Shown: in pieces, positions 1 to 10,800 of the stretch
How positions within the stretch are numbered: position 1 is the stretch's first letter
How the letters are laid out: every line of letters begins with the position of its first letter
From: Branchiostoma floridae
Lineage: Eukaryota; Chordata; Leptocardii; Amphioxiformes; Branchiostomatidae
Length of the DNA: 64,000 nt
Assembly: GCF_000003815.2 (NCBI RefSeq)
Contig: NC_049986.1
Location: 4,798,556 to 4,862,555 of the forward strand
Reading direction: 5' to 3'
Made by a program: the position numbers and the translations under genes
Notes under the pieces: model-generated
What the model saw: the letters and a program-made list of their open reading frames with translations, nothing else
Told to the model about the DNA's origin: nothing
The model's database searches: none

Positions 1-215
1 TCCTTTTTCGGTGAAATGAGTACCAAGCTTCGGCTAGGGCCGTCCCTCGGATAGGACGTAAAATTGAGGTCCCGTGTCTGGGGAGAGCCATGCCCAGGCA
101 CGTTAAAGAACCCCCACACGTGCGATGGTGCGGTGTGCGATGATGCAAAATCCTTCCGTCTAGAATTGGTGATTCTCTACAAATCACCCGGACTCCAGGA
201 AGAATAGTGACATAA
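1..215 (+). repeat. SINE-like dispersed repeat cassette (window edge)
   Basis: This stretch has the 'cctcggataggacgt ... gaggtcccgtgt ... gcacgttaaagaaccc' layout. From memory, similar cassettes recur in interspersed repeats of many marine invertebrates. No open frame is visible. It is cut by the window start, so its left end is unknown. The family assignment is tentative. Confidence 0.35.
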
Positions 216-234
216 CAGTCGCTATTGGAGATCT

Positions 235-650
235 GTATAACCAAACCAAACCAAACCAAAATCTTCTTTCATCCTTTAGACTCAACAACACTGCGCACCA
301 TCGTCATTCATCCTGTAAATTCAGTAACACAATACACCATCTTCCTGCATCATAAAAAATCAACAACAGAACCTCTATCTCTCTTCCTCCTCGAATCAAA
401 ACACAATACAGCCTCTTCCTTCATTCTATCATAAACTCAACAACACGATATGCCATTAGATAATCTTCCTTCATCCTGTAAACTCAACAACACAACACAC
501 CATCTTCCTTCATCCTCTTATTTCAACAACACGATATGCCATCTTCCGTTATCCTCTAAACTCAACAACACAATTAGATCTTTCTTCATCCTCTTATCTC
601 AACACACAACACACCATTTTTCTTCATCCTGTAATCTCAGAAAATCATAC
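235..650. repeat. Degenerate minisatellite, about 40 bp period
   Basis: Following a short (accaa)n run, a unit built around 'aacacaccatcttccttcat' and 'cctctaaactcaacaac' recurs about nine times with substitutions and small length changes. The short open frames across it are repeat translations with no protein character. Confidence 0.7.
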
Positions 651-989
651 TTCATGCTATACATTAAATAAGCTACAGTACTTCAAAATTGCACCATTGC
701 CAGTAGTTGCATGTCTACTTGAACCTGTTGGATATTAATCTATCCTTTGCATAAATTAACACCTTTTTTTGTGTGTGTGCATGTAACACAGCTTTGTAGA
801 ACTTGTCTCATTGCACATGGCCATTTCACAGTTTGAAGTTGCTGATGAATAATTACTATTAATGACTGACGTCTTTTGTTTTATTGATACATTTTAAAAG
901 ATCTTGGTTCCAAACTGCATTGTATTCCAGCGTAAATTCAAGAGATTCAGGAACCTGTTTTTTAAGATCCCCATCTGCTGTCTTTTCAG

Positions 990-1133
990 CTGTTGGAGAG
1001 GTACCAAGAACAGATGCTACCTGTCGAGTCCATTGCGGAGTATCTGGATGTAGTCGGTCAGTCTCCTTCTATTGTGTACTTGATCACGATTTCACACATT
1101 GTTACAATAGTGATCATCTATGTACTGGATTGA
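990..1133 (+). CDS. Candidate 3'-terminal exon with C-terminal membrane helix (partial gene)
   Basis: A pyrimidine-rich acceptor (tgctgtcttttcag) precedes a frame that stays open for 47 codons and ends at TGA 1131-1133. The peptide begins LLERYQEQMLPVESIAEYLD and continues into a strongly hydrophobic segment (VYLITISHIVTIVIIYVL), which could be a C-terminal transmembrane helix. An ATTAAA (1157-1162) and an AATAAA (1258-1263) lie downstream. I do not recognise the protein. Earlier exons would lie left of the window or in repeat-rich sequence. It could be an alternative last exon of the gene that includes 1500-1591. The frame choice rests only on peptide character and the splice site. Confidence 0.4.
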   Translation: MLERYQEQMLPVESIAEYLDVVGQSPSIVYLITISHIVTIVIIYVLD

Positions 1134-1499
1134 ATTCAATTGTTTGATTTCATTGAATTAAAGATTTAGATAAAGAAGTTTTCTTTTTATTTGCCCTGAA
1201 GAAGATGACAGATGGTCATCAAAATGTGGACTCTTGAAAAGAAGTATTGGTTCTGTGAATAAAGGAATTTGTTATTCAGTCATTTACCAACCTGATGAAA
1301 CCATTGTCATTTTGAAAAGCATTAAAAAGTTTACGTTAATAACAAAAAACATTTTTGTATATAATTATATAATCATTCCATAGTGGTTAGGAAAATTCCA
1401 TAAAGCATACAGTTAGAATGCTGAATTGAACATCTCAGGCACACATTACCAGTAAGTGGCATTCATATTGTGTAAGTGACATTTTTTGTTTGTTTTTAG

Positions 1500-1591
1500 G
1501 CTTGCTGGGAGAGATACAGAATACAGACACTTTTGTCAGCAGCATCTTGGCTTCAGTCAACCAATGAATCCATATGGCTGGCCTAAGTACA
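1500..1591 (+). CDS. Candidate internal exon, unrecognised protein
   Basis: A good acceptor (tttgtttgtttttag) opens a frame reading LAGRDTEYRHFCQQHLGFSQ then PMNPYGWPKY, ending at a consensus donor (A|gtaagt). If unspliced the frame runs on to a stop at 1624-1626. The composition (aromatic, Cys, His, no low complexity) is that of a real protein, but I cannot name it. It probably belongs to a + strand gene converging on gene A. Its exit phase (1) does not join directly to the candidate terminal exon at 4000, so another exon would be needed between them. Confidence 0.4.
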
Positions 1592-1626
1592 GTAAGTGGA
1601 CCGGCAAGGCAACTGCAGTGCTTTGA

Positions 1627-2889
1627 AGTTCATTCTTGAATAGAATCTTAATCTGCCGCATCTGCAAAGTGAATACCCTGTAGATGTGTGGTCTGTATTG
1701 TATTTGTGCCTGGATTTGCTATGGACATGGACCATTTGCAATTGTGTCGTAAGACAGCTGCCACGTGCATAGCAGTAACACAACAAGTCATCAACGTCAA
1801 TTACAGTTAACATGTAGAAGTGTGAGTACAGCTTTTCTGTGTCCATTGAAGTGAAAAGACCTAGAACATGTTAGGGTTCGTACGTATAGTGTTTGTACAT
1901 GTAGTTGCAGCTAATATATATTGAAGCTTTAGTTTCATTTGTGTAATGCTACAAAACAGGCAGAAATTCACTCCTTCAAGCAAACTAGTACTGCATAAAC
2001 CTGTCGATAGCATTGATAGCCAAGTGGCCAGGATAGCAGACCAGGATTTGATCCTTGCTACATGTTATGTGCTTTGGAAGGCACTTCACACAACTTTCCT
2101 CACTCCATGTGTAAATGGGTGACCTGACTTTCTTTTGGGAGGTAAAAAGGTGTACATTGTAGTAGACAGGTGGGCTTTGCCATCCAAAGCAAAGTGGATA
2201 AACAAAAATATTATGGGACCTTTATCTTTTTTTTCTTCTTAGCCCAGTTGAAATATAGTAGTAAAATGATGGTCCAGGGTGATTTTGCAGTGAAGCTATG
2301 ATAAACCAGTATCAATATGACTTTTATGAGAAGGTAATTTGAACTGCTAAGAGAAACCTACATGCATGATAAGTCAGTATAAACGATACAATGTATCAGT
2401 CACAATGACTGAACCAGTAGTAGCTCCTCAAACACAATGTACACTCAGCATATACATGTACATGCAGAAATAGTCTGGAACAGCGGATACATGTCTTGTC
2501 ATGGAATTGATGTGAAGAATAAACAAGAATAAATACCAACTAGTGTTGCACCTCCCTTGTCTTTTCCTTATGTCCCAGTATAGATGTGCATCATTCTTTG
2601 TGCATGTACTTTCAGGATTGTGTTAGAGTTGGGTGACACACGGCCGCTGTATGGTCACAATAGGCAGTGTTTCTGTATCTACGGGACCGTGGCCGCGTTG
2701 GACAGGTGGCCGCTATAGACTATTTCTTAATGCTTAGGTCAATGGAGAAAAAAGCGAGGGACAGACAAAAGTGACTGCAATGACCAGGTGGTCTCTATGA
2801 AAAGGTGGCCACTAATACAGGTTTGACTGTTTGGTATCCTATTCTAATGAAGTAATCCCAAGCGCAGGTGTAGAATGTTAACAAATCTA
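1627..2889. other. Non-coding stretch, nothing recognised
   Basis: I see no convincing exon, RNA gene or structured repeat here. The antisense open frame across 1583-1846 lacks domain features and splice support. Confidence 0.4.
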
Positions 2890-3410
2890 AGGCCACAGCA
2901 AGTAAATTTTATGGATGACATCCTCTGCAGACTGCAAAAATAGTGAGATAGGGCGGGAAAAAAACAAGATGAGTAAAAAAAAACAAGATGGCTTAATTTT
3001 CAAAATAGACACCATAAATGTTGTAAGAAGAGTTAAAGTGACAAAACATGGTAGTACTGACGACAAATCATTCATTCCTGTATTAAAGAAGTGAACTAGT
3101 GTAGTAAAAGTGACACTAGTGTGGTAGACTAGTATCACTTACCAAGTTGGCAACTTCACTTATGATTTCCATAGTGGTGCCACTTTTCCAACTATCCAGC
3201 TGGTTTCACTTCTATAACTACAATCATAGCTACCTCGCTAATGTTACTTCTACAAGTACAATCATTAGGCTCCAACACAACATACTTTCCCATTTTGGTA
3301 CTTTCCTGTCATGTTGACCATCTCCGAAGAAGAAAAAAATTTTTTTTTCTGAAATCAGGCAAAAATTAATGAGCGCGGATGTCATCCATAAAATTTACTT
3401 GCCGTGGCCT
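2890..3410. mobile_element. MITE-like inverted-repeat element
   Basis: The left end reads 'aggccacagcaagtaaattt' followed by 'tatggatgacatcc'. The right end is its reverse complement with one or two mismatches ('...ggatgtcatccataaaatttacttgccgtggcct'). The interior is AT-rich and non-coding. Its termini resemble those of the element at 19128-20008, so the two are probably one superfamily of non-autonomous DNA transposons. Confidence 0.65.
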
Positions 3411-3539
3411 AATCAAGAACAGGAGGGAAAGACATTCTGATCATTTACGCCTGAGGAATTATAGTTTTATGTACCTTTGTGTATTTGCATAATAGATAGC
3501 TTTCTATATTGTTTCTACATCAGTTTATTTATTATGTTA

Positions 3540-3790
3540 TGTTTTGGGCGTATTCGTCTGTCCGGCTGCGAACAGTATAAATCTAGAAGCCTTGGATGGA
3601 TCCTGATGATATTTGGTAGGTGGGTAGGGGCCGTGAAATCGAAGGTCAAGTTTGACAATGGGCCCTCTAGCGGCTTGATAAGGGAAGTTGACCTTTGTTT
3701 TCTCGACCCCTACACACCTACCAAAAATCATCAGGATCCACCCAAGGCTTCTCAAGTCATGCTGTTAACAGACAGACAGACACGCTCAAA
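3540..3790. repeat. Dispersed repeat fragment ('ggatggatcctgatgatatttggtaggtggg' type)
   Basis: The block containing 'gatgatatttggtaggtggg' and 'gggccctctagcggctt' recurs in divergent or inverted form at 20680-20760, 25895-26200, 26690-26850, 46320-46450 and 51930-52040. It ends in an inverted copy of itself ('ctacacacctaccaaaaatcatcaggatcc'). The 164-codon open frame across it is a repeat translation and not a gene. Confidence 0.55.
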
Positions 3791-3999
3791 GCATAACTGC
3801 CTTCTGGCGAAGGTAATAAATGAGAATCCGACGAGAACTGGTACTTATCTTATATCAAGAATGATGCAGGTGTCACTCAAGGACACTAAAATAGACGTGA
3901 CGTATTCTGATATCGAAAGATTCACACCAATGTATTCACTAGAAAGTGGTAAAGAAACAGTTGACAGTTAACGCAGTCAGAAAGAAACAGTTTCAGTAG

Positions 4000-4083
4000 T
4001 GGTTCAAGATTGCCTTCTACAATAGGAGTCTGCCCGTGCCATTAAAGATGCCAATTGACAAAGACTTCAAGAAGTACATGTAA
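4000..4083 (+). CDS. Candidate terminal exon, unrecognised protein
   Basis: Following an acceptor-like 'aacagtttcagtag', the frame WFKIAFYNRSLPVPLKMPID then KDFKKYM ends at TAA 4081-4083. The peptide is basic/aromatic and protein-like, and looks like a conserved C terminus, but I do not recognise it. The gene would end tail to tail with gene A, whose stop is at 4603. An earlier 'ag' would put an in-frame TAG first, so the acceptor choice is uncertain. Confidence 0.35.
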   Translation, partial: WFKIAFYNRSLPVPLKMPIDKDFKKYM

Positions 4084-4602
4084 GTCTTGCTTCCCTACAT
4101 TTTTACTCTCACCTCAAGTAAGCTACATGCAACAACTTTTCTCTACTCAGATGCTGCCTTTACAGTATGAAAATTAATTACGATTATTGTGTAGAAGTAA
4201 TCTTGCTGTTTTTCTTAAGCTACTTCATTAACATTATTGCTATTAGCCATCAGATGATTACTGTGACTGTGTAACAGGCTTAAACTAGACACATAACACA
4301 GCTTTCGTCACATGTTAGCTTGTTTTCATTTGCATTTTGTCAAATCAAATTTTCTTACATCAGAAAATGTCTTTTTGCCATCACCAAATGTGACAGTTCA
4401 ATTCGTATTGGGCTGACACTCCTAAGAACACAGAAGGCAATACTTCTAACGTAATCTAGTTTTTGTGCCGGTATGTATCCAATGGGGGCAGATAACTACC
4501 AACACAACGTTTGATGACGAAGACGGGAACTCGAAATTGTAATAATAGTCCCAACCTTTTTGGTGGAATATGTTGTAACTCAACATTTCCTATTGTTTTG
4601 CT

Positions 4603-4820
4603 TTAGTTGAACCCATGCCTTGCTATAATGTCCTTGACCCATGGCATGAGTTTTGGCAGATGTGTGTAGTAACCGTAACGTCCTTCAGCTGCACAGCCGT
4701 CTCCCCAGGAAACAATCCCCAGCTGTACCCAGCACCTGGTCTTGTCATCCCTCTCCACTTCACACATGAACGGACCTCCGGAGTCACCCTTGCAAGCATC
4801 CTGCTGCGCCTCAGGGTCTC
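4603..4820 (-). CDS. Gene A exon 16 (terminal): catalytic Ser
   Basis: Residues 930-1001, TAA at 4603-4605. QQDACKGDSGGPF has S943 (Ser195) with D937 (Asp189, Arg/Lys specificity) and D942 (Asp194, needed for IVGG activation). GIVSWGDGCAAEGRYGYYTH follows, with Tyr at the position equivalent to 225. The C terminus is PWVKDIIARHGFN. Confidence 0.95.
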
Positions 4821-7800
4821 CTAAACACAGTAAAGTACAAACATACTAGTACTCGTAATCGCTCACAATCGCTCCGCGATTGCTGATTTTACCTACGACT
4901 TATCTGTGATTTACCTGCGATCATCGTGCGATTTACGGGGTATGCTGTGGAAGGTACTAGTACATCGTACGAGCTTTAATAACCTAAATCTTGTACAACG
5001 AGGATGGTGTCTATGGAAAAGTACACAAGATACCGTTGCTTTTTTTTAGGTCTTGGATGCCAGCTTACAATTTTATACACTCCAAGCTGATCTTCAGAGG
5101 CCACTCATGATCTGACTGAAGGGGTGCCAGCTGACAGAAAACGAGGTAAGTCTGGAGAAGGGCTCCCCACCCAACCTCTACATGGAGAGTAGTGTTATCA
5201 TACGTGATAGGCAAGTAATAAGCCCCCTGGGACCGGTAGATAGTATGGAAGCTTGGGGGAAATTTAATTGTGGCGGCCATTGAACCTACCCCATCCGGTC
5301 TTACCCGCACTATCCCAGAAAGCCCGATCTATATTGTGAACCTACATGTATGATTTCAATGTGCAATTACACAATGAATGTGATGAGCTTCAGCAAAACT
5401 TTGTGTAAAATAGTTCCTACCAGCACAGAACATTCTGCTCGTGTAGTGGTTGGCTGGTAAGCGGAGGTTTTTGGTACATTCTTCATCGGTCCGCAGCTTT
5501 ACTTCCACCTGCTGCAACTGAGAAGACACCCGAGTCCTGAAACGGTTATTGTCTTGTTGTTTGGTGTGCCCCCATCCTGTCACAACTCCATACTTACAGC
5601 GATTGAACAGCTCTGTCCCTAATGTGAGGCAGATGAAAGAAGGTTCCAATCAAATTCAAGTCCATGCGTGCAAAGGCTAATTGCAAGTGCATAAGCACAG
5701 GATATACTATTACGATGAGTATCCGGAGAATGCGTTGAGTCTAAATTTAAAAAAAATGTCAGTACGAGTAACATAACGTGTCCTGATTATATACAAATTA
5801 CGAATGACAAGGAGACAGAAATACATGAGAGCTTCTTACGACCCAGTTGTAAACTGTAATGGTAAAATGGAAATAAAAAAAGTTGGAATGTAGCCGACAA
5901 GAGCAGTTCTTAAGCTGTCCTTACCTTCGGCCACACAGTTCCCTTCATTGTCCTGACTGTTGAGCAGGCAGCCTGCCCCAGTACAGGCACAGGAGCAGGG
6001 GAGGCACACTGTGCGAACATACGGGTCCAGAGTACCTCTGCGAGACACGAGATGAACCAAAGCAATGTCGTTGTCATAGATCCCTGTGTCTGGCTGCTTG
6101 TAGTCCTGGTGTACATATGTGGTGATCTCATTCTCTCCCCAGTACTGGACTTTGGGCTTGAATTCATCTGTGTCCAGATTTGTCACACCTGTAGGATATG
6201 ATTTTAGATTGTGAAGATACTGGCGAAACCTATATTCTACCAAACTAATGAAATTATTTTCGTTAGTTGCATCTAATGAAAATCAGTCCAAAACTTTTTT
6301 GCTGATAAGGCTTCAAAGCGGAGACTTTTTGTTAATTCATGAAATAAATGTCATTATTCACTAACACGTTACAAATGCCATGCTGCAGTTTCTGGCTGTT
6401 CCGTTTCTTCCATACCTAGTTTGACGCTGATTTTTGTGTCATCCAAGCGTAGCCCTGTTATTGGGTTGAAGAAGCAATGTGCAGCCGTCAGCACCCAGTC
6501 AGCTGCTATCAGCGACCCACCACACAGAAATAGCTCATGCTAGAAATGGAAACAGTCAAGTATGAAATTGAGACAAAAAGATTATCGGCATTCAGACTGA
6601 GAAGAATCAAATCCATTTCATGGCATTTGTTAAGGATAGTGACTTGCATATGCATTTCGGGTTCATTTCTATGCAACTCTTGTGTACTTTTAAGTATATA
6701 CATACGGACAAATAGATTTAAAAATCTATTTGTCCGTATGTTGATAGTCTTGTATTTTTTGTTCTTGCACACACATTTGTGTTCTATTGGCATTAACAAT
6801 TTCCTTCAGAGGTCTCCATTGCGGCAATTTATGAATTCAATAGTTGGTCATGTGATCAGAAAATTCATACAGTGTAGGCCATGAAAAAGTCGGACATTCT
6901 TGAGGAAACAAGGAAATATCCCAAGCAATCTTAGAAAGTAGAAGTGTCACTGGACAGTTTGAAATTTACACTTACCCTTCCTCTCCTAAAGAAAAGCGCT
7001 GCTTGCCACGGCCAAGCACCTTCATTTGCATCTTGTCCACCAACGATTCGGGCCCTGGAATCTGGCTTAGTGTTGCCAGCTTGTCCACACTTGGAATAGT
7101 CTGAATAGTCATGGAATTGTAAAATTCTAAATCGTGGTGTTTTATCTTAATAATTAGATAACTGCTACGGCACATATGTAAACCGGGCCCGGTCAGGCAG
7201 CTTTCGGGAACGATATGGATGTATATGAAATGCAACAAAACACACAGAATGATAAATGATTCTCAGTTCATGAGAATAATTAAATATAATGTATAACGTT
7301 TTATTTTTACTTTTTGCAAACATCCCGGCTGGGCTCCAAATCGGAAATGTGTCCGCAGTTTTATAAGAGACAGTTGAATTACGTGTTTAGCTACAATAGC
7401 ATCATAGTAGCATGTGGTAGTAATTGCGTTGTCAATTGATTATCAATGTCAACATCTATATATCACCAAATCATACCCACCAACAGAATGATTGGTCAAA
7501 GCATCTATTAGCCACTCAAGACGAAAATAGTCCTTCAGGGTGAACATGTGCTCCTTCTTGGGGCTGGATGCAACAGAGGCTAGCTCCGTCTTGCTGACAT
7601 CATTGCTGATGCCGATGGTGTAGATTTCCAATCCCAGTTCCTCTCTGAGCTTCCTCGCCTCTTCGCTTGGGTCTCCACCTGTGTTCGACTTACCTGCAAT
7701 TTATGATTCATATTGACTTTATCTTGGAAATGTTTTAGATTATTTTTTAACATGTTCTGCACACACACATGCACACACACACACCTACACATACTGGCAC

Positions 7801-10800
7801 AAATATTCACACAAGTATACACAAGCACACACACAAAAAAACAATGCTGAAGTACACAAACACACATACACACAATACACACATTTTTGTACACATTAAA
7901 ACTCATTTTGACAAGAAATCTCGGGCCCCTACTGGAAAAAAAAAATGAAGCTAAAACTTAAACCCATTGAATATTGTGTATGTACAGAAGTGGACTGTGG
8001 TGAAATCATATCATGGAGTGTCTTATGTATGATATGTTAGTCAATGCGTTGTTTACATCCCTGTGTCTAAACAAAACAGATTTTACGATGCAGATTGGAC
8101 TATGTCTTTAGATCCGACAGCCCTCATAATGCTAAGATAGGTAAATACACAGACAATTGCTTTGTGCTTAGAAAAGATAGTGACACTCATGTTTAGCCCC
8201 ACCTGATTGTATGGGGGTTTTCATATTATTATATATTGTTTAGTTAGTAGAGCTTTAAGATGTATTCTGTATGCACTTTTTTGTAGTTTATATTTGACCA
8301 TACAAAAGTCATTGTACTTTACTTGTTGTTGTTGGTTAACACGTATGTTCCGAAATATCATCACGGGTAATGCGGATTTGATCCAAACAGTCTGTTGTGT
8401 TGTGTTCGGAACCATAACTGTTTTTATATTTCAGCCATACCATTCTTGAACGGGGGAATTTTGTAAGATTCATTTTTGGGTTAAACCGTCATTAGTGATT
8501 TTGAAATAGTCTATTGTTGCATGGGGACGGAGATGGCTGAAATATGCTGTATTGCTCTCAAGCAACTGTCGGCCTTTCTAGTTTCTTACATTTTCAGACA
8601 TTGCCGTTTAAGGACGGGATTTTGCAGAATATTAATAATAGAAAATCCATGTAGTTAGTCAATACTTCTACAAGTTGCGATGACATTAGAGTGCATGCAT
8701 GACATCGTTAGACGGTACATGTACCTCTATCTTACCATCTGTGATGAGGAAAAGTGCTTTCTTAGACTCGTCTGGTCGGTCCAACTCTGCAACTGCCTCT
8801 GGAATGACACTTTCTCGCAAAAACTTGAGCGCCAGTCGTGTTGCTGTACCTCCCTCTTTCAAACATATAAAACAAATGGTCATGGTCTCATAAATCGAAG
8901 AACACTAATCTCCAAACATATCTATTGGGGGTATCAAAAGGGCTAAACAATTTCCAATTGACTCCAAACATACGCAGTGCTTTGATAGTTTTACGAGTCA
9001 CTTATACATGTTTCAATGACCTGGTGAAAGGTTAGCACCAAACAGGACGTCCTGTAAATACGGCAAGTAATTGTATCGCATATTTGTCTTGCATGAAGAT
9101 GTCGGGGGCCAAATTAGCGATCTTTTCATTTGGATATTTTCTTGTCCCTACCGCCTAACCCCCCCCCCCCCNNNNNNNNNNNNNNNNNNNNNNNNNNNNN
9201 NNNNNNNNNNNNNNNNNNNNNNNNNNNNNNNNNNNNNNNNNNNNNNNNNNNNNNNNNNNNNNNNNNNNNNNTCATTGATTTAGACAGAAAGTCTTACTCA
9301 TACACTGCTGTTGCTGACATGCGATAATTGACACATTGAAACTTACATGTACATGACAATAACAATGTGTAATATGTAAGAAATGTCACATAATGTCACT
9401 ATGGAACTCATAGAAATTAAGTAAATGAGTTGCAAGCAGAATATACAATGCAGCACAGAAACTTCAACTCTTGAATGTCTTACTTGTATACGGAATCTGC
9501 TGCATAGCATCCACAACTTGCTCGGTGGTTACCAGTGGGTCATGCGGACGGAAGTGTGGTGTGACGTCTGATGCAAAACTGAAGGCCCCGACCCGTGTGC
9601 CACCTGGCTCAGCAGACACCCCGACCTGATGGAAATTAAAGGAATCAAAATGGTATGCTTATGATTGAGCCAGAAGAATCGTTTACAAGTGAAAATTCGA
9701 CATTAGGTCAAATATCTGGAAGTTCGTGACTGCATGTCTGTTTTCTTATCTTTCTCGATTCTAATACCTTTTGGATTAACGCCGTGGCAAAGTTCAGCCC
9801 AATCTTGAAGTTGTCTGAGCCAACACTACCAGACGCATCAAACAGGAAGTACAGGTCCAGTCCCCCAGCAAAACCTAGGTCAAGCACCCTGCCGCGGGTA
9901 GCATTGGATGTCTTGAATTGGTCCAAAATGTGTTTGGACTTGTTGTTGGAGGACGTCGTCAGCTGTAATCCATCCCAGACTTGACTAAGCTTTGGCAAGA
10001 TGTCTCCAACGGAGTCAAAGGAATTCGGATCTGCATTTCAGAGATGATTAAGAAAAATTGTGAAGATGCTTCCATGAATATGATACCGAATACAATTGAC
10101 CAATCCTATGACCCACCTGAATCACAATGTAGAAATCATCACGGCAAAAATGTAGACAGACGGACAGACACGAAAAATAATACCTCCTTCTAATACCTCA
10201 TTCACGGAGGTGCATGAGGTAAGATGCACAGCNNNNNNNNNNNNNNNNNNNNNNNNNNNNNNNNNNNNNNNNNNNNNNNNNNNNNNNNNNNNNNNNNNNN
10301 NNNNNNNNNNNNNNNNNNNNNNNNNNNNNNNNCATCTCACCTGTTGTATCCAGGTTTGCATCTGAACTTGACTACATCTCACCTGTTGTAGCTGCTGCCT
10401 TCCTTCACTCCATTTATAGGAACTCCAGGGTTGATGCAGTAGGATTCTATCATGAGTAAGGAAATGTTGTATTAGCTCACTACTTCTGGTCTTGCGTTTA
10501 GTTTTCTTAACTTACCTACTTGTAAGTTGTAAACAAATGAATAACGTATGCCTTTGACAAATCACGAAAGAATCACTTGGTATTGAAGATTGTAGATTGA
10601 AGGTGAGTCAGTGGTGTAAGGGTTCCACAGTTGACATTTGGTTTTGGTAGATAGTACGAATGTGTAAGGTGTTGATTACATGCAAGTGCCAAGTATTTCT
10701 GGGCATTTAATCACAGTCATTACAATCTCCAGAGTACTGCCATCGTTTCACGAGACAGAGAAAAGTCTCAGATCGGCTTGCATCACAATAACTGGAGACC

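Noticed and set aside
255-650. Regular spacing that could suggest a CRISPR array
   Set aside because: Units are degenerate and adjacent with no unique spacers. The sequence is eukaryotic; it is a minisatellite.
1140-1290. Retroelement 3' end ('ccctgaagaagatgacagat' motif)
   Set aside because: The motif is reminiscent of some retroelement tails, but it is short and also fits a 3' UTR of the exon at 990-1133. Not enough to call.
3477-3971. 164-codon + strand open frame
   Set aside because: It consists of a dispersed repeat found elsewhere in the window, partly palindromic. No domain character.
7580-7906. Cys/Val-rich - strand open frame
   Set aside because: Translation of a CA/TG microsatellite fused to an out-of-frame exon.
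8680-8946. + strand open frames over the vWA exon
   Set aside because: Antisense shadows of the gene A exon 8736-8855, which has clear vWA motifs on the - strand.
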